Assembly: GCF_041260155.1 (NCBI RefSeq)
Contig: NC_091942.1
Coordinates: 1,684,001 to 1,748,000 of the forward strand
Direction of reading: 5' to 3'
Source: Ptychodera flava
Lineage: Eukaryota > Hemichordata > Enteropneusta > Ptychoderidae
DNA: 64,000 nt
Part shown: positions 1 through 12,360 of the stretch, piece by piece
Layout of the letters: each line of letters opens with the position of its first letter
Position numbering within the stretch: position 1 is the first letter of the stretch
Program-made: the position numbers and the translations under genes
Notes under the pieces: generated by a model
What the model saw: the letters and a program-made list of their open reading frames with translations, nothing else
Told to the model about the DNA's origin: nothing
Database searches by the model: none

Positions 1-469
1 AAATAGATCATGTAAATATTAAGACATCAAAGTAGGTCTATTTTGATGGAAAATGTGAGCAGCGCAGCCAGCGGTAGAAATTAGGCAGGGAACGGAGGAA
101 CGAAAGGACGAACATCCATATCTAGCAATCTTTCCGCTGGTTTGTATTTGGCTTCGGACTTAATGTTTGGCTTATCCCATATTCAAATATTTGATGTATA
201 GAAAGAAAACATGAATCATTTCCTTCATTACGTTTCTTGTATAAACGAAGAAGTGAAAGAGAAGATGTGATGTGCACGATTCCCAAGGAATGGACAGATA
301 AAGAAATTAAAATATTGTACCATAGGTATTTGAAGTGTAATCGAAATCCAAATTGAACTTTAGCGCACAACGAATTCACGTGTAAAAGTGGTGTGAGTGG
401 TGGTGGCCAAGAACCGCACGAAAATATAGTTTTTGTGCATATTTTTGGGCAGGGAATTTACCTTAAATA
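1..469. other. Upstream region of TOMM22
   Basis: No gene is supported here. The stretch just before the TOMM22 start codon is presumably 5' UTR and promoter. I see no TATA box that I would defend. An 85-codon minus-strand open frame at 122-379 has no recognisable motif and is probably chance. Confidence 0.4.
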
Positions 470-3400
470 ATGGCGAGCGAACGGCCTGAAGATCAGATAG
501 ATGAAGTCGATGATGAGGTAATGTCACAGTCGTTTGGAGAGCTATTCAGCGCTGGTACTATTCGTCCCATAGACGAGTGTACAGAAGCGAGAAATACCCC
601 AAGTCTGGAAACAAAATGGCTATAAAAACCATGCCATGTCACATTCCGTGTCCGATTTCACTGTGAAAATTAGCAAGTTCATCTATCATGCAACCGTCGA
701 TCGTTCCCTATCATTCTAAAATTTCATACCTGATACTTTATCTGATTCAGAAACTCTCGTTTCATGTGATTTTCGGCCGAATTCGACGGACACCTCGCCA
801 AAACCTGGGGGTGAGCAACATTGGTTTCTAGACGTTTCGGCACCAAGTCGTTTCGGCCCAAGACGTTTCGGCCTCCCAATTTCAGGCCCCAAGTCGTTTT
901 GGCACCGCGACCCAAGACGTTTCGGCACCGCTGAAGGCTAAGCTTACCTGTGGGAACTTGTGCTGGAGCGTAATGTTGCAAATCAAAGCACTAAAAAGTA
1001 TAGTGTCAACTAACATTCATGTATATGCTTCAATCTTTGTGAGAACATGGGAAGAGAAAAAACTTCATATTATTTTAAAATCTGTGACTCAAGTTTATCG
1101 ATTATCAATAGCCGCCGACACGGCAAAAGTTTGAAAGCGGTGACGAAGCAGCTCGGCAAGAGTCACACAAAATACACGTACAGGTCAGAACGCAAAGGTC
1201 ACGCTTACGAATATGACGGATCAGTCAATTACTAAATAGTTTGAAAAGAAAATTCGAAACACGGATGCCGAAACGTCTTGGGTTGCGGTGCCGAAGTGAC
1301 TTGGGGCCGGAAATTGAGAGGCCGAAACGACTTGGGCCGAAACGACTTGGTGCCGAAACGACCAGTTACCGCAACATTCCGGTCACCTCTTGGGTACCTC
1401 CACTTTACTGACGTTGGCGCCGCCTACCCATGAGGGATGACTGGAATGTTGCTTACGCTTATGTTTTGGCCAGGTGTCTCTCGAACTCGGCCGAAAATCA
1501 CAGGAAATGAGCATTTTGTAAGCAGATGAGGTATCAGGTATGAATTTTCGTGTGATTTTCGGCCGAGTTCAGAAGACACGTCGCCAAAACATAAGGCATG
1601 AACAACCTTCCAGTCACCCCTCATGGGTACGCGGCGCTAACGTCAGTAAAGTGGAGGTGCCCAACGTCCACTGTGAGGTGACCGGAATGTTGCTCACGCT
1701 TATGATTTACCGACGTGTCCGTCGAATTCGGCCGAAAATCACACGAAACGAGCGTTTGTGAAGCAAATCAAGTACCAGGTATGAATTTTGATAATGATAG
1801 GGAACGGTCGACGGTTACATGATAGATGAACTTGCTACTTTTCACGGTAAAATCGAACGTCGAAGATGACATGGTGGCACAATCCCTATACGAAATAGCC
1901 ATTCTGTTTCCAGACTTGGGGTATTTCTCGCTTCTGTACACTCGTCTATGGGGCGAATAGTCCCAGCGCTGAATAGCTCTCCAAACGACTGTGGTAATGT
2001 GTTCTTCATTACATACGCAGTCCCTCGGCCTTCAATGCTCATGATGCTTGCAAGTTGCAATCTACGAACAGGTCTTGTGGAAGTTGGGTCGCGACCTTAT
2101 CAGTGCATGGTCAATCCACATGTGGAGTGACCGTAATCAGTGCTGCTGTATCAGTTAGTTGCAAAATTGTGACGCTACGGTGAGGCGGTCGGTGATTTTT
2201 GGTTTTTGCGACTTCGTTCACCAGTAGCGCTACAATGCCGATGGCCCTGTAGAGGTCAAAATAAGCGCATCCCACTGGACGAGGCGTGTTGATGTGAAAT
2301 GCTACATATTTACTGCATTTGGTCGTACCGATTTATCACTACTGAAGACTAAACACTCTACTGCACTAACCTTGTCGTTTATTGGGTTTTGAATTTGTTC
2401 AAACACGTCGATCGCGTTCCATAAACATTAAGCGTGGGGCATCCGTGTTTCTTGGAGCCGCCATTACCGGAAGTTGGTAATGGCTGCTCCCAGAAATGTT
2501 TTCGGAACGCGATCGTCGTGTTTGAACAAATTGCACATTACCAACTGCCGGTAATGGTGGCTCCCAGAAACATGGATGCCCCACGCTCAATGTTTTGTCT
2601 GGGAACATTCATTGGTGGTGGTACATTTGTCACTTACACTTTACATGAATGCATGTGTAGAGCTTTCTGCTTGCGGAAGCCCAAAACATAAGGTACAATT
2701 TTGCATCATGCGTGGATGATTGTAATATTACTATCATAATCAAGCTTAAAATGAAGTTTCTCACTGTTTATTATACATTCATGGAAATTCAGAGAGTTTG
2801 GTTTGGACTGCTCATCATAGTAGAGAAGAATTCTGGTTGTCAGATACTGATGACACCTGCGTTGAAAGTGATGACCCTTACAAACTTTCCGTCCTAAAAG
2901 ACCAAATTTGTTTTAATCCGAGCAATAACATTTTACATGCAAGTCAGGGCTCGACATAAGCGCTAGCCCACTAGCCCGAGGCTACTAAATTTTCAAGAGG
3001 ACTAGTAAAAATGTCTTAGGAGGTAGTCCTGCGGACTAGTGCAATTTTCAAGTTCCGTAGTTGTCCAGGGAAGTTTATCGCTACAAAACTAATGGGACGC
3101 CGGGCCACTCATACGAAAAGAATGAACCAAGTCTCGATCATTTTATATAAAAACAAACTAACTTTTACCCAAACAAATTGGACAGTGAAACAGTGAAGCA
3201 AACTTTATTGATCACCAACTTAAAATGAAACAGTTTACCTGCTACGGAGAATCAAATTGTACTGTACATGCCAGTAACATGGCCCGGGAAACATGGCTCA
3301 ACGCTGAGCATCAAACGGTCTGCACGTCGTGTATTTTGGTTTGCTTGAAGCTCATCACTTTGCCTAAAAACATGAGCAACCCCAAAATTTCGTTCAAACA

Positions 3401-5588
3401 CTGTATCCTTGCCTTTCAAAGAAGATTTTTCTCAAGATTTCTTCAGGGGCATTCCCAAACAACACCTCCGACAGTTCGTAGCCAGCTTGACCCTTCTTTA
3501 GAATGCCTCTACATGCTGACCTCCATATATAGTCAAGACCCCCTAGCTTGATTGAAGCTGATCTTAAAAAGAGCCATCCAGCTTGCCAAAACAGTGCTAT
3601 GGCAAGTTGCTACTGCTTGTACAGGTGAGGGAATTCCTCACAGATAATAACTTGGTGCTAGCAACTTATTGTTTTGCCATTTTAGTGGAAAAGTGTAAAT
3701 TATTGGGGCAATAATAGTGAAGTGAACCTTAAAACAGTAGTGAAAAAACAACGTATCAAATGGGTGTATCACACTGTTGTATCCAATCACTTCTGGGAGT
3801 CATTGGTTATTTTTGTGCTAATCACATTTTGTTACCAGTAACTGGCAAAAACTCATAAAAGACACAACCACATGAAATGGTAAAATGCACAATTTTTACT
3901 ATTAAAAACAAAATTTTTCACAAACCATTATTACAAATGAGAGGTCCTCCCCACAAGCTGGTCAATTTTAAAATGTGATATATGTCAAAAATATGAAGGC
4001 ACTCCACAGGAACATTTGTGAATGGCTGTACGAATTTCAGTTCTGGAGAAACAAATCTGTCCCCACCATGAACAAACATGTTCTTTGCAAATTAATGGCG
4101 CACTACCTGAGCTATGAAGAATTTTCCAACAAATTCATTCCTACGTCTGATTTTATTCTTGATGGCAATAGGCTATTTTCATAACCTCTCCTCCTACACA
4201 GGACATTTCATTCAGGTTATTTTTGTGGTTTATATATGATTCAAAGTTAAACATTTTGCAGTAAGCAAATGTGCTAGTCTCGCATGAAAGTTAGTTATTG
4301 GGTTTAAAAACCTTTGCGACAAAAAATATGAGAATGGTCATATACCGTACACCTCTTTACAACATGAGAGCAACATTTGGCTTTGCTTGAGCAGGACTAG
4401 TAGATTTCATTTAGGACTACTAAAAATGAACTGCTACTAGTCCTTCGGGCTAGTGGATGATTTGACCTTGTGTCGAGCCCTGCAAGTACCATACATGTAT
4501 ATCTTCTCTCATTAAGAATTTCCAAATATTGTGTGCATTACAACTCATATTACTTCAATTATTACCAAAGATACATGCATATTTTACAGGACTTTGAAGA
4601 TGAAACTTTGGCTGAGAGGATAATGGCCCTGGGTGAAATTTTTCCACAAAGTGTCCGCACCGGTGTCAGTAAACTTGGCAGTTTCACAGTCTCTGGACTC
4701 AAGTCAAGTTACAAGTTCAGCAGGAGTGCGTTGTGGATTTTCAGTTCATCATTTATGATTCTAGTTTTACCAGTTGTATTTGAAGTAGAAATGGCTCAAA
4801 TGGAACAAGCACAAATCCAGAAAGAAAGACAGGTAATAAATTTCACATAATCATTTGGTATTCCTTATTCGAACATTGCACAATCTTTAACTTTAAAGAT
4901 CATAGAAATTGAAAAAATAAATAAGCAAAATACCCCAGGTACTTAAAATCAGACTCATTACAGAGGTATAGAGTGGAATAATTCTCTACCGTTTCAAAGG
5001 CAATTTTATCATGTTTGAAACTTATTCTATTGCTGTATCCTTTTGTACATGTTTCAGTATTACCAGTAGAGTCTAGAGTTGTCAGTGTCACATCACATGT
5101 CCACACTCAGCCACTTTTACCCATGATATCCAATACACCTTTAGTATCAAATTATATTGTTTGAGAGCTGTGTGCACTGTAGTCCGATATGACTGGTGAG
5201 TTCCGGCTTGAGAAAATAGTACATATTAGTACATGACTGACAAAACAAAATTTCATGAAATTCAGTTGGTTCAAAAATTCAAAAGTTTCAGAAGTTAGCA
5301 TGCACGCTAGTAAACCACAGTATAGAGTTTTTTATTCAGTAAACAAGATATATTATTGTACCAATGCATGAAAATACTAATTTATGCTAAACATGATTTT
5401 TTAACATGACATCATCAACAGTTTCATGCTGTAAATCAGTTTTGGAGGACAATGACATTTGTTTTAAGTTTTTCTCCCTCATCTATATTCCACTACAGAT
5501 TCTTTTAGGACCCAATGCAGCATTCAGTGGAAGTGGTTCTGTGCCAGGAGGGCTAAGTCACGTTCCGATGCCACCTCCAGCAAGATAA
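470..5588 (+). CDS. TOMM22: TOMM22, mitochondrial import receptor subunit TOM22
   Basis: Coding exons are 470-517, 4590-4832 and 5499-5588, all phase 0 with GT/AG borders, giving 126 aa (human is about 142). TOM22 is the central receptor and organiser of the TOM complex in the mitochondrial outer membrane: the acidic cytosolic N-terminus binds presequences and a single helix anchors it. Here residues 1-25 are rich in Asp/Glu. A conserved ETLAERIMALGEIFP segment follows, then the membrane segment around residues 65-80 containing ALWIFSSSFMILVLPVVFE, and a short intermembrane-space tail beginning at ILLGPN. The ILVLPVVFE and ILLGPN blocks are nearly the vertebrate wording, which makes the call secure. 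The 16-codon first exon ends at a GTAATG donor. The first intron is 4 kb and full of mobile DNA. An AATAAA lies 440 bp after the stop. Confidence 0.95.
525..1993. repeat. Foldback (inverted-repeat) element in TOMM22 intron 1
   Basis: Two long arms run in opposite orientation: roughly 525-800 and the reverse complement of roughly 1700-1993. They share long near-identical stretches, for example around GTCGTTTGGAGAGCTATTC and the TTTTCGGCCGAATTCGACGG core. The centre holds further inverted copies: 1400-1500 against 1550-1660, and a nested pair at about 826-930 and 1263-1365 built from short GCCGAAACG and AAGTCGTTTCGG motifs. The left arm starts only 7 bp after the TOMM22 exon 1 donor. No transposase is visible, so a non-autonomous foldback or MITE cluster is the best description. 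Confidence 0.7.
2395..2593. repeat. Interleaved inverted repeats in TOMM22 intron 1
   Basis: Segment A at 2395-2420 is the reverse complement of 2504-2529 (one mismatch in 26). Segment B at 2425-2482 is the reverse complement of 2536-2593 (five mismatches in 58). The order is A, B, A', B', so the pairs interleave rather than nest. Confidence 0.8.
2945..4482. mobile_element. hAT-like DNA transposon, probably non-autonomous, in TOMM22 intron 1
   Basis: Terminal inverted repeats begin CAGGGCTCGACA at 2945 and end with the complement at 4482. Subterminal repeats of ACTAGCCCGA and ACTAGTCC sit just inside both ends. The element is flanked by identical 5-bp copies CAAGT (2940-2944 and 4483-4487), which I read as a target-site duplication. 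A CAGGG terminus is typical of hAT elements; classical hAT duplications are 8 bp, so the 5-bp length points to a variant group. Internal open frames (for example 3225-3551) are short and I do not recognise a transposase in them. Confidence 0.75.
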
Positions 5589-6026
5589 CAATGCTACAGA
5601 TCTACTCTTGAGTTACATTTGTTAGATGTGAACACTGGATATTTCTAGTAATAGACAGTAATGCCATGGCGTCCTGGAATTTAGAGTTGGACACGTCATC
5701 CTCAAAAACTTGTCCCTGTGTATATAATGACATAGTTCCGCGTAAACTACCGAACAGAACATTCATGCCATCACTCTGACACAACTCTTGAAGTTAACAG
5801 AAGTTACCGGAACAAAACACGCCCAATTTGCATTCTACCTTTTTCATACTTTTTGTGATGTACACAAAAAGTAGCTCAGACTGTTCTCAAGTGTCAGGGT
5901 ACATGTAGTTATGGATTCTTTGCCTGTTTTGACCATTTTCATTTTGATATACATTTGATGTCTGTGTATACTAGTCTAGAGAGATTTATTCCTCTGTCTG
6001 AACGTGTATTCAGGGTTATTTTAGTC

Positions 6027-6032
6027 AATAAA
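6027..6032 (+). terminator. Poly(A) signal of TOMM22
   Basis: AATAAA hexamer about 440 bp downstream of the TOMM22 stop. It is the first such hexamer on this strand after the coding region, with T/G-rich sequence following it. Confidence 0.55.
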
Positions 6033-7101
6033 TCTTGTTCATGGTGCTGTAAGCTGGTCCTTGTTTGATAGATTGTACTGTATTCACATTTTCATGTGAA
6101 TATTCAAACCTTTACTTCGTACTGAAAGAAGTGGGTTACTTTATGTCATTCAATACACCCATTGCTCTTGAATGATTTCAGACCAGTAATTCTTTGAGGG
6201 GTTGTTTCCCCGACCCATGAAGCTAGTTCTAAAGAAAAACCTGCAGTGATGCTTATTTGGCCTTTTTGCAAAGATCATTGTCCACTTTAGTAAAAAAGCA
6301 GACATTCTTGAAAGATGGCTGTAGATTTCTGTGAAAATGTGAGAAGTTATAAGAGATGGCCCATGAAAATCATAGCAATGAGCACGAATTTCTGCAGGAA
6401 TTACCGCTGGGGGCGCTGTTTCATCAGAAGTTCAAAATTTCAATGGACTTGCTCACACAAAAATCTCAGCAAACATTGATCTAAAACTTTTTGATAGGAT
6501 TCGTGCTCCTGAATGTTTTGAAATTGGAAAATTTATCTCAATGCCACTGTGGTAGCCTATGGAAAATAAATTACTGGTCATGAGGCATACTACCAGAGTG
6601 TCCTATAGCTGAGGACGTCTTTAATAGAACTATTAGTCAGTTCACAGACTTCTGGTAAATTCTTTGTTTCAGTCCAAACCAGTACATCTACCATTGTATG
6701 CAATATGCAAAAAAGTTAGTGAATTGTACTTTAGACAGTAGTGTGTCAGAAGACACTCTATGATCACCCCAGTTACTGTTAGTTGGGAATCCGAACCCAG
6801 ATGTGCTGAGTATAAGGTAAATGACATAGTCATTGATCTTCCTGCATTCTGATCATGGATCAAACTTACAAATTTACCCGCTCACTCACCAACTAGAATA
6901 CTGGTACTGATATAAAAACCTGACTGGACAGACAATTCTCAGCTTTGGGGATGGCAAGATGTAACTGGCATGACTCTCTTCAGAGTTTAAGGTTGACTTC
7001 CACCATTTGAAACTACACTGCCCTTGTTCAGGATTTGTTCTATCATTTACGCAACAGGACAAAACACCAAAGTGATACTTATGTTCATAGTAAAATATGC
7101 T

Positions 7102-7107
7102 TTTATT
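7102..7107 (-). terminator. Candidate poly(A) signal of CBY1
   Basis: AATAAA on the minus strand about 525 bp beyond the CBY1 stop. It is the nearest hexamer I found on that side, and no other evidence supports it. Confidence 0.35.
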
Positions 7108-7632
7108 TGCAAATGTTTTGTCACAGAAGCATCATAGCTACTAAATACTAGTCATTTATCGATTTGAAAAGGTTTAACTTACCATGAAACATAAATACCA
7201 TCATTTGTACTTATCAAAGGATTAACACATAGGCATAAAAAACAAATGAGTTGAATTAGGCACATCTTGAAATAAATATTTGTACAATTACATCTTGATG
7301 AAGCAGTTGATTGCAATTTTCTTCAGAAACTAATTTGTAAAGTTATGACTCAGGTATCCTATAGGGAAGGCTAAGATTGGACATACAAGGCAACACTATT
7401 AAAATCTAAGTCTTACCACAGGATAGAACTCAAATATTATACTATGATCTGACACCAGAAGGTTACTTAATCTTATTTCTACAGTAAAATCAGAATAAAC
7501 TGGTAAAATATGTACAGATTCAGTAAAATCCATCAGTTCCACCTTATTGCATCCAAAATATATGCACTAATGTTCCTGTATGAAGAAATTCTAGGAAGTA
7601 ACTTTCAAATCTCACACTTTCTCTCATTGAGA

Positions 7633-9255
7633 TCACTTTCTGCTTCCTTTTCCCCGGTTTCCAACTCTAAGCTCCTCAAGTTGTTTGTTTGGAAGGTGCG
7701 ATCTCTGCAGAGCTTTCTGCAAGCTGTGAGAGAGAAAACAATGATGTGAGATTAGATTTGTATCTTGTATGATGGTGATCTCAACACAGTGAGCTAATAA
7801 AGTATGCATAGTGCAGGACATACTTCGTTCTACCCATGCAAGTCATGATCATCAACCCCATCAATGCATTCCTGTGATGGCTGAGTTGTCCCTTGAGTGA
7901 TGGAAATTTCAAGATGGTGATCATTAGGATCACACAGGGGGCTCATTAGAATTCCTGAGCATTGAAAAGTTGTTTACAATGAGAAAGTCAAGATCAAGTC
8001 CATTAATACACATTCATGTGACAGTTGTCCCTTGAGCAATGGAAATTTGAGGATCATGACTTGCAGTATCTGTGCAGTGAGTTACAATACAAATGCCTTT
8101 TAAAGCTTCACACAATGTGTGTTTGGCATAAACAAGCAAAGGCCAAATTGCCAATACACATTGCCTTAAAGTTCCATCCGCACTACATACTGACAATAAA
8201 GCAAGGTGAAATTGCCAACTGCAAAACATAATTTCTCAGAGACAAAACAAAGTGAACTGCCAGCACTTTTGTCCATTCTATGATCAGATCCATCCACAAC
8301 ATTAAACAATATGCCTGGTATGATGATGTAGACGTTCATATTTACATTCTAACTTTACTATTCCCAAATTTTGAGTACAGGAACCAAAGAAATCAGATTT
8401 CACAACATGCATTTGTAGATAAAAATGTAACTTCACAAGTTATGTACTTTTCACCATTATCAGCAAACATTTGAAATCAGGCAAGAGATGTCCAGAGTTG
8501 ACATTGGATCCTGTAAACCAGAATTGCTGTCTCGAACCTTTGCTCTCATTAGTGTACATCTCTGGATCAAGTTTAAATTCTGAGTCGTTCTATATTCATC
8601 ATACATACCATATCTAAAAGAATGTCTATCTTCAACTTCAAAAGATTATTTTCTTCAGTGAGAGACTGAGTTTGTTTTTTCAATTTGTTGTATTCTCTCT
8701 GATTTACACCACCACCACTGCTGCCCTCTGCAAGAGAATGAAATACAGAAAGGTATCACAGAAACTTGCAGTACAAATCCTACATTGTTTTGATATTTTC
8801 CAGGAATACCACTGAGGTAGTAGGGGCATAGATCTATCTCTTTCATTGATAAAACAATGGTGGAGTGCTTTAACAACCCCAATCATTCTAGTACTATTGA
8901 CAGCAAAGGCAACACTAAGCTATTTTGGCACTTTCATGGTACCTGTGTTTAAATACGGTAATCCAAAAGCTAGCATCCCCCGCCTTCGAAGTCCAATTAC
9001 AGAAGACACATTCTCAGGTTCATTCTGATGACCGTATGTTTTAGGATAGGTGGATAAGAGTGAAGACATACCTACTACCCAACTACCATTTTCAAACACA
9101 AGTTCTTGGCCCCCAAGTTTAACAGCTGCTGGACCATACTCCATGCCATACTCTGCTTCTCTGACAGCGTGATCCAATCTGTTCAAGTTATTCAGTGATA
9201 AAGACTTTCTTATTGGAGTCTTCTTTGGTGAAAACTTGTCACCGAACAGTGGCAT
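7633..9255 (-). CDS. CBY1: CBY1 (Chibby homolog 1), with an apparent frameshift in the last exon
   Basis: Coding exons on the minus strand are 9255-9072, 8727-8609 and 7723-7633. Chibby is a small coiled-coil protein of the ciliary basal body and transition zone that can also bind beta-catenin. The first exon encodes MPLFGDKFSPKKTPIRKS and ends with the FENGSW block, both strongly Chibby-like. The second encodes the start of the leucine-zipper coiled coil (EENNLLKLKIDILLDM). The third contains SHLPNKQLEELR and a basic tail. Total length would be about 130 aa against 126 in human. In the last exon the frame entering from DM gives LAESSAE, as in vertebrates, but then needs a one-base shift near 7700-7706 to reach SHLPNKQLEELR. 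The start codon is 6 nt after a good acceptor (exon edge at 9261), so a non-coding 5' exon must lie upstream. Confidence 0.92.
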
Positions 9256-9261
9256 ATTTTT

Positions 9262-10620
9262 CTGTCAATGAAACGAAAATATCATAGTTTATTTATGTGA
9301 AAGTGTAAATTGTTCATATTATACTGCGTTGAAATTTCAATTCAGCTGTAGTGAACATAGGTGCTTGACAGAGAGTCAATTTTAGGACTGTGTAATTTCT
9401 AATGTTTGAACACAGTCTGCTAAATATCTGTGAAAACTGGTGTTGTATGAAATATATTTGCCATTCACCTTCTCATGTGAACTCATTACTACTGTTACTT
9501 AAAAATATAAAAGGGAGTTTGTTTTTTTACAAAAACAGTTATTCTAAATTTTATCACTTCCCCTGCAAATTTTTTGTTCAGCAGTTTGATTTGTTTTTTT
9601 GAATTCTGCATGTCAAATATTTACAAAATTGCATGTACAGACTATAAAACACACCTACACGTATTTTACAAGCTTGTAGGTTAATATGAAGTAGGAAACA
9701 TATTCAATTCTTGAAAAACTGACACCACATTGCCCCAACCAAATAACAAAATAAAAGAAACCAATGCAAACGTTGTGATATGTAAAAACTGTGTACAGCC
9801 TTCACCAACAAGTGTAAATTATGTGAACTCATTCAATGTGATGTCAGTAACTCAATGGAATCTTCACAAACACATCTCATAACAGTGCTTTGATACCTTT
9901 CATGGACAAAGGGCAAGGGAGGGTGTTGTGTGGGGTTTTGAACATCAACTGCACATGACACAGATTAAAAAGACAGTGCCTAAAACTTTCCCTTTTCTAT
10001 TTATCAATTCTTTTGGCCAATTTTCATGTTTTACCTTTTGAAGCATACTTAACAGTGCATCATTACTGTTCTTGTTCATAAACAGTGTTTATATAGTCTG
10101 AATATGACTACTTTGATGTAATAAGTATATCATAACCACATACATGATTTCATATACTGTACCCTGCATGGGTCAGTGTAGTTGAGCAATCAATCAGGTT
10201 TTTGAAACATCACACTGAAGAAATGTTCTATGTCATTCTACAGCTGTGCAGTAGTCCAGTGTTTTCATTGTGATTTTAACACAAACACAGTGCTGTCATC
10301 AGTCACAAGTCATGTAGACAATACCATGCATCCCTTTCTGAGGAAAGCCATACTTGACATTATACTGCTACTATCTATGGTAGGAAGTAAAAGATTCATC
10401 AAAGACAACATGATAGGGACAGTACACTTGATTGTATTGGATGGAATACTATATACATAAGGCTACATGTGTTTCCAGTAACCTGGTCTTTTGCATTCAC
10501 ACCTGATGACCTTTGACATCTTTTTTTGAAAATAAGTATTAAAATAGGCACTTCTACAAAGGGGAAGGAGTGAGTTACCTGCTTGCACTTTCTTGGGTTG
10601 TAGAACCTTACTTATAAAAA
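9262..10620. other. Non-coding region upstream of the CBY1 start exon
   Basis: Probably the intron between the CBY1 5' non-coding exon and its first coding exon, because 9262-9266 reads as a splice acceptor (CAG) on the minus strand. I see no exon or clear repeat in it. Confidence 0.4.
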
Positions 10621-10739
10621 TAGGGCCAATGTCCCTGAAGCTACTATAGACATGGATACAAAATTAAGTATTTCCTGACTGTATGTAATTATCTCACTAA
10701 GGTCATCCTAGAGACCTGTTTTTGTTAACCAAATATTAA

Positions 10740-12360
10740 AGCTGTCTGACCAGCAGTTTAAAAAACAAGTCATTGTCAATGACATAGTCCTCACTTGTAA
10801 TAGGAGTATTAGTCTTGATGGGGCAGGGAAATGAGGTCATTAAGAAGTATCACTGGAGTGTATATGTTCAGATCTATGGACACATAGGTCTATGTCATTG
10901 TTCCCAATTTGAAACAAGAGGCATGTATAAGTTATGGTTCTAAATCAGGAAAAAAGATCAGACCTCTAGTTGTATTGGCCAGCCAAGAAATACATATGTG
11001 CATAATAAATGAGGTACAAGATGTGACATCTTAAGGTCTATTATCCTATCAAAATCAAAGCGTAAAGAACTTGTGGTTACTGAGATATGCATATATATGC
11101 ATATTGAAGGTCAAAGGTCATCAAGGTCACGTGACATTTTGAAAAAAAAAAACATTGTATTGCTAATTAATCCATATATGCCAAAATTCAGACCTCCAGC
11201 TCTATTGGCTTGGCCACAATTATATATGGGCATAATTAACGAGGTTAAGCATGTGTTGTCATAAGGTCTTCCATCCTACTCAATATAAAGGACAGCACTT
11301 TTGGTTACTTATTTATTGACATTATCGTGTATTGTAGGTAAAAGGTTATAGAGGTCACATGACATTTTCTCAAAAAATTTCTATCCTATAGTCTATCCCT
11401 ATATACTAAAAATCGTACATTTACCTCTATTGGCTTGCTCAAAATTAGATATGCACATAATTAATGAGGTACAATATGTGGCGTCATAAGGTGTCCAATC
11501 ATACCAAACATGAAGGGTGTAGCATTAATGGTTCCTGAGTTATGGACAAATATGTATATTTGAGGTCAAAGGTCACCGAGGTCACATGACATTTTGTCAA
11601 AAAAATTGTATTGCTAAGTTATCCCTACATACCAAAAATCATACCTCTAGCCCCAAGGTCACGTGACATTTTGTCAAAAAAATTGTATTGCTAAGTTATC
11701 CATATATACCAAAAATCAGACCTCTAGCTCTATTGGCTCGCTCAAAATTAAATATGCACATAATTAATGAGGTACAATATGTGGCGTCATAAGGTGTCCC
11801 TTCATACCAAATATGAAGAGTGTAGCACTTGTGGTTACTGAGTTATGCACAAATATGTATATTTGAGGTCAAGGGTCATTGAGGTCACGTGACATTTTGT
11901 CAAAAAAATTGTATTGCTAAGTTATCCCTACAAACCAAAAATCAGACCTCTGGCTCTATTGGCTCGCTCAAAATTAGATATGCACATAATTAATGAGGAA
12001 CAATATGTGGCGTCATAAGCTGTCCCATCATACCAATATGAAGGTGTAGGCATTAGTGATTACCGAGTTATGGACAAATATGTATATTTGAGGTCAAAGG
12101 TCACCAAGATCACGTGACATTTTGTAAAAAAAATTGTATTGCTAAGTTTATCCATATATACCAAAAATCAGACCTCTAGCTCTATTGGCTCGCTCAAAAT
12201 TAGATATGCACATAATTAATGAGGTACAATATGTGGCGTCATAGGGTGTCCCATCATACCATATATGAAAGTTTTAGCACTTGTGGTTACTGAGTTATGG
12301 AAAATATGTATATTCGAGGTCAAAGGTCACCAAGGTCACGTGACATTTGTCAAAGTGTCT
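10740..12360. repeat. Satellite of about 227-bp monomers with DR1 and E-box motifs
   Basis: Monomers share blocks such as CTCTATTGGCTCGCTCAAAA, TGCACATAATTAATGAGG and ATTGTATTGCTAAGTTATCC. The AGGTCAAAGGTCA-type motif recurs at 11108, 11563, 11866, 12091 and 12317. Spacings are about 225-228 bp, except one missing copy and one 76-bp internal duplication near 11650. Early copies (before about 11000) are degenerate. Confidence 0.8.

Larger units (their letters stand above)
5589..7632. other. Convergent intergenic space between TOMM22 and CBY1
   Basis: Contains both 3' UTRs: TOMM22 to about 6050 and CBY1 from the right. A TTTATT at 7102-7107 is a possible CBY1 poly(A) signal read on the minus strand. 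I see no additional gene. Confidence 0.5.
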
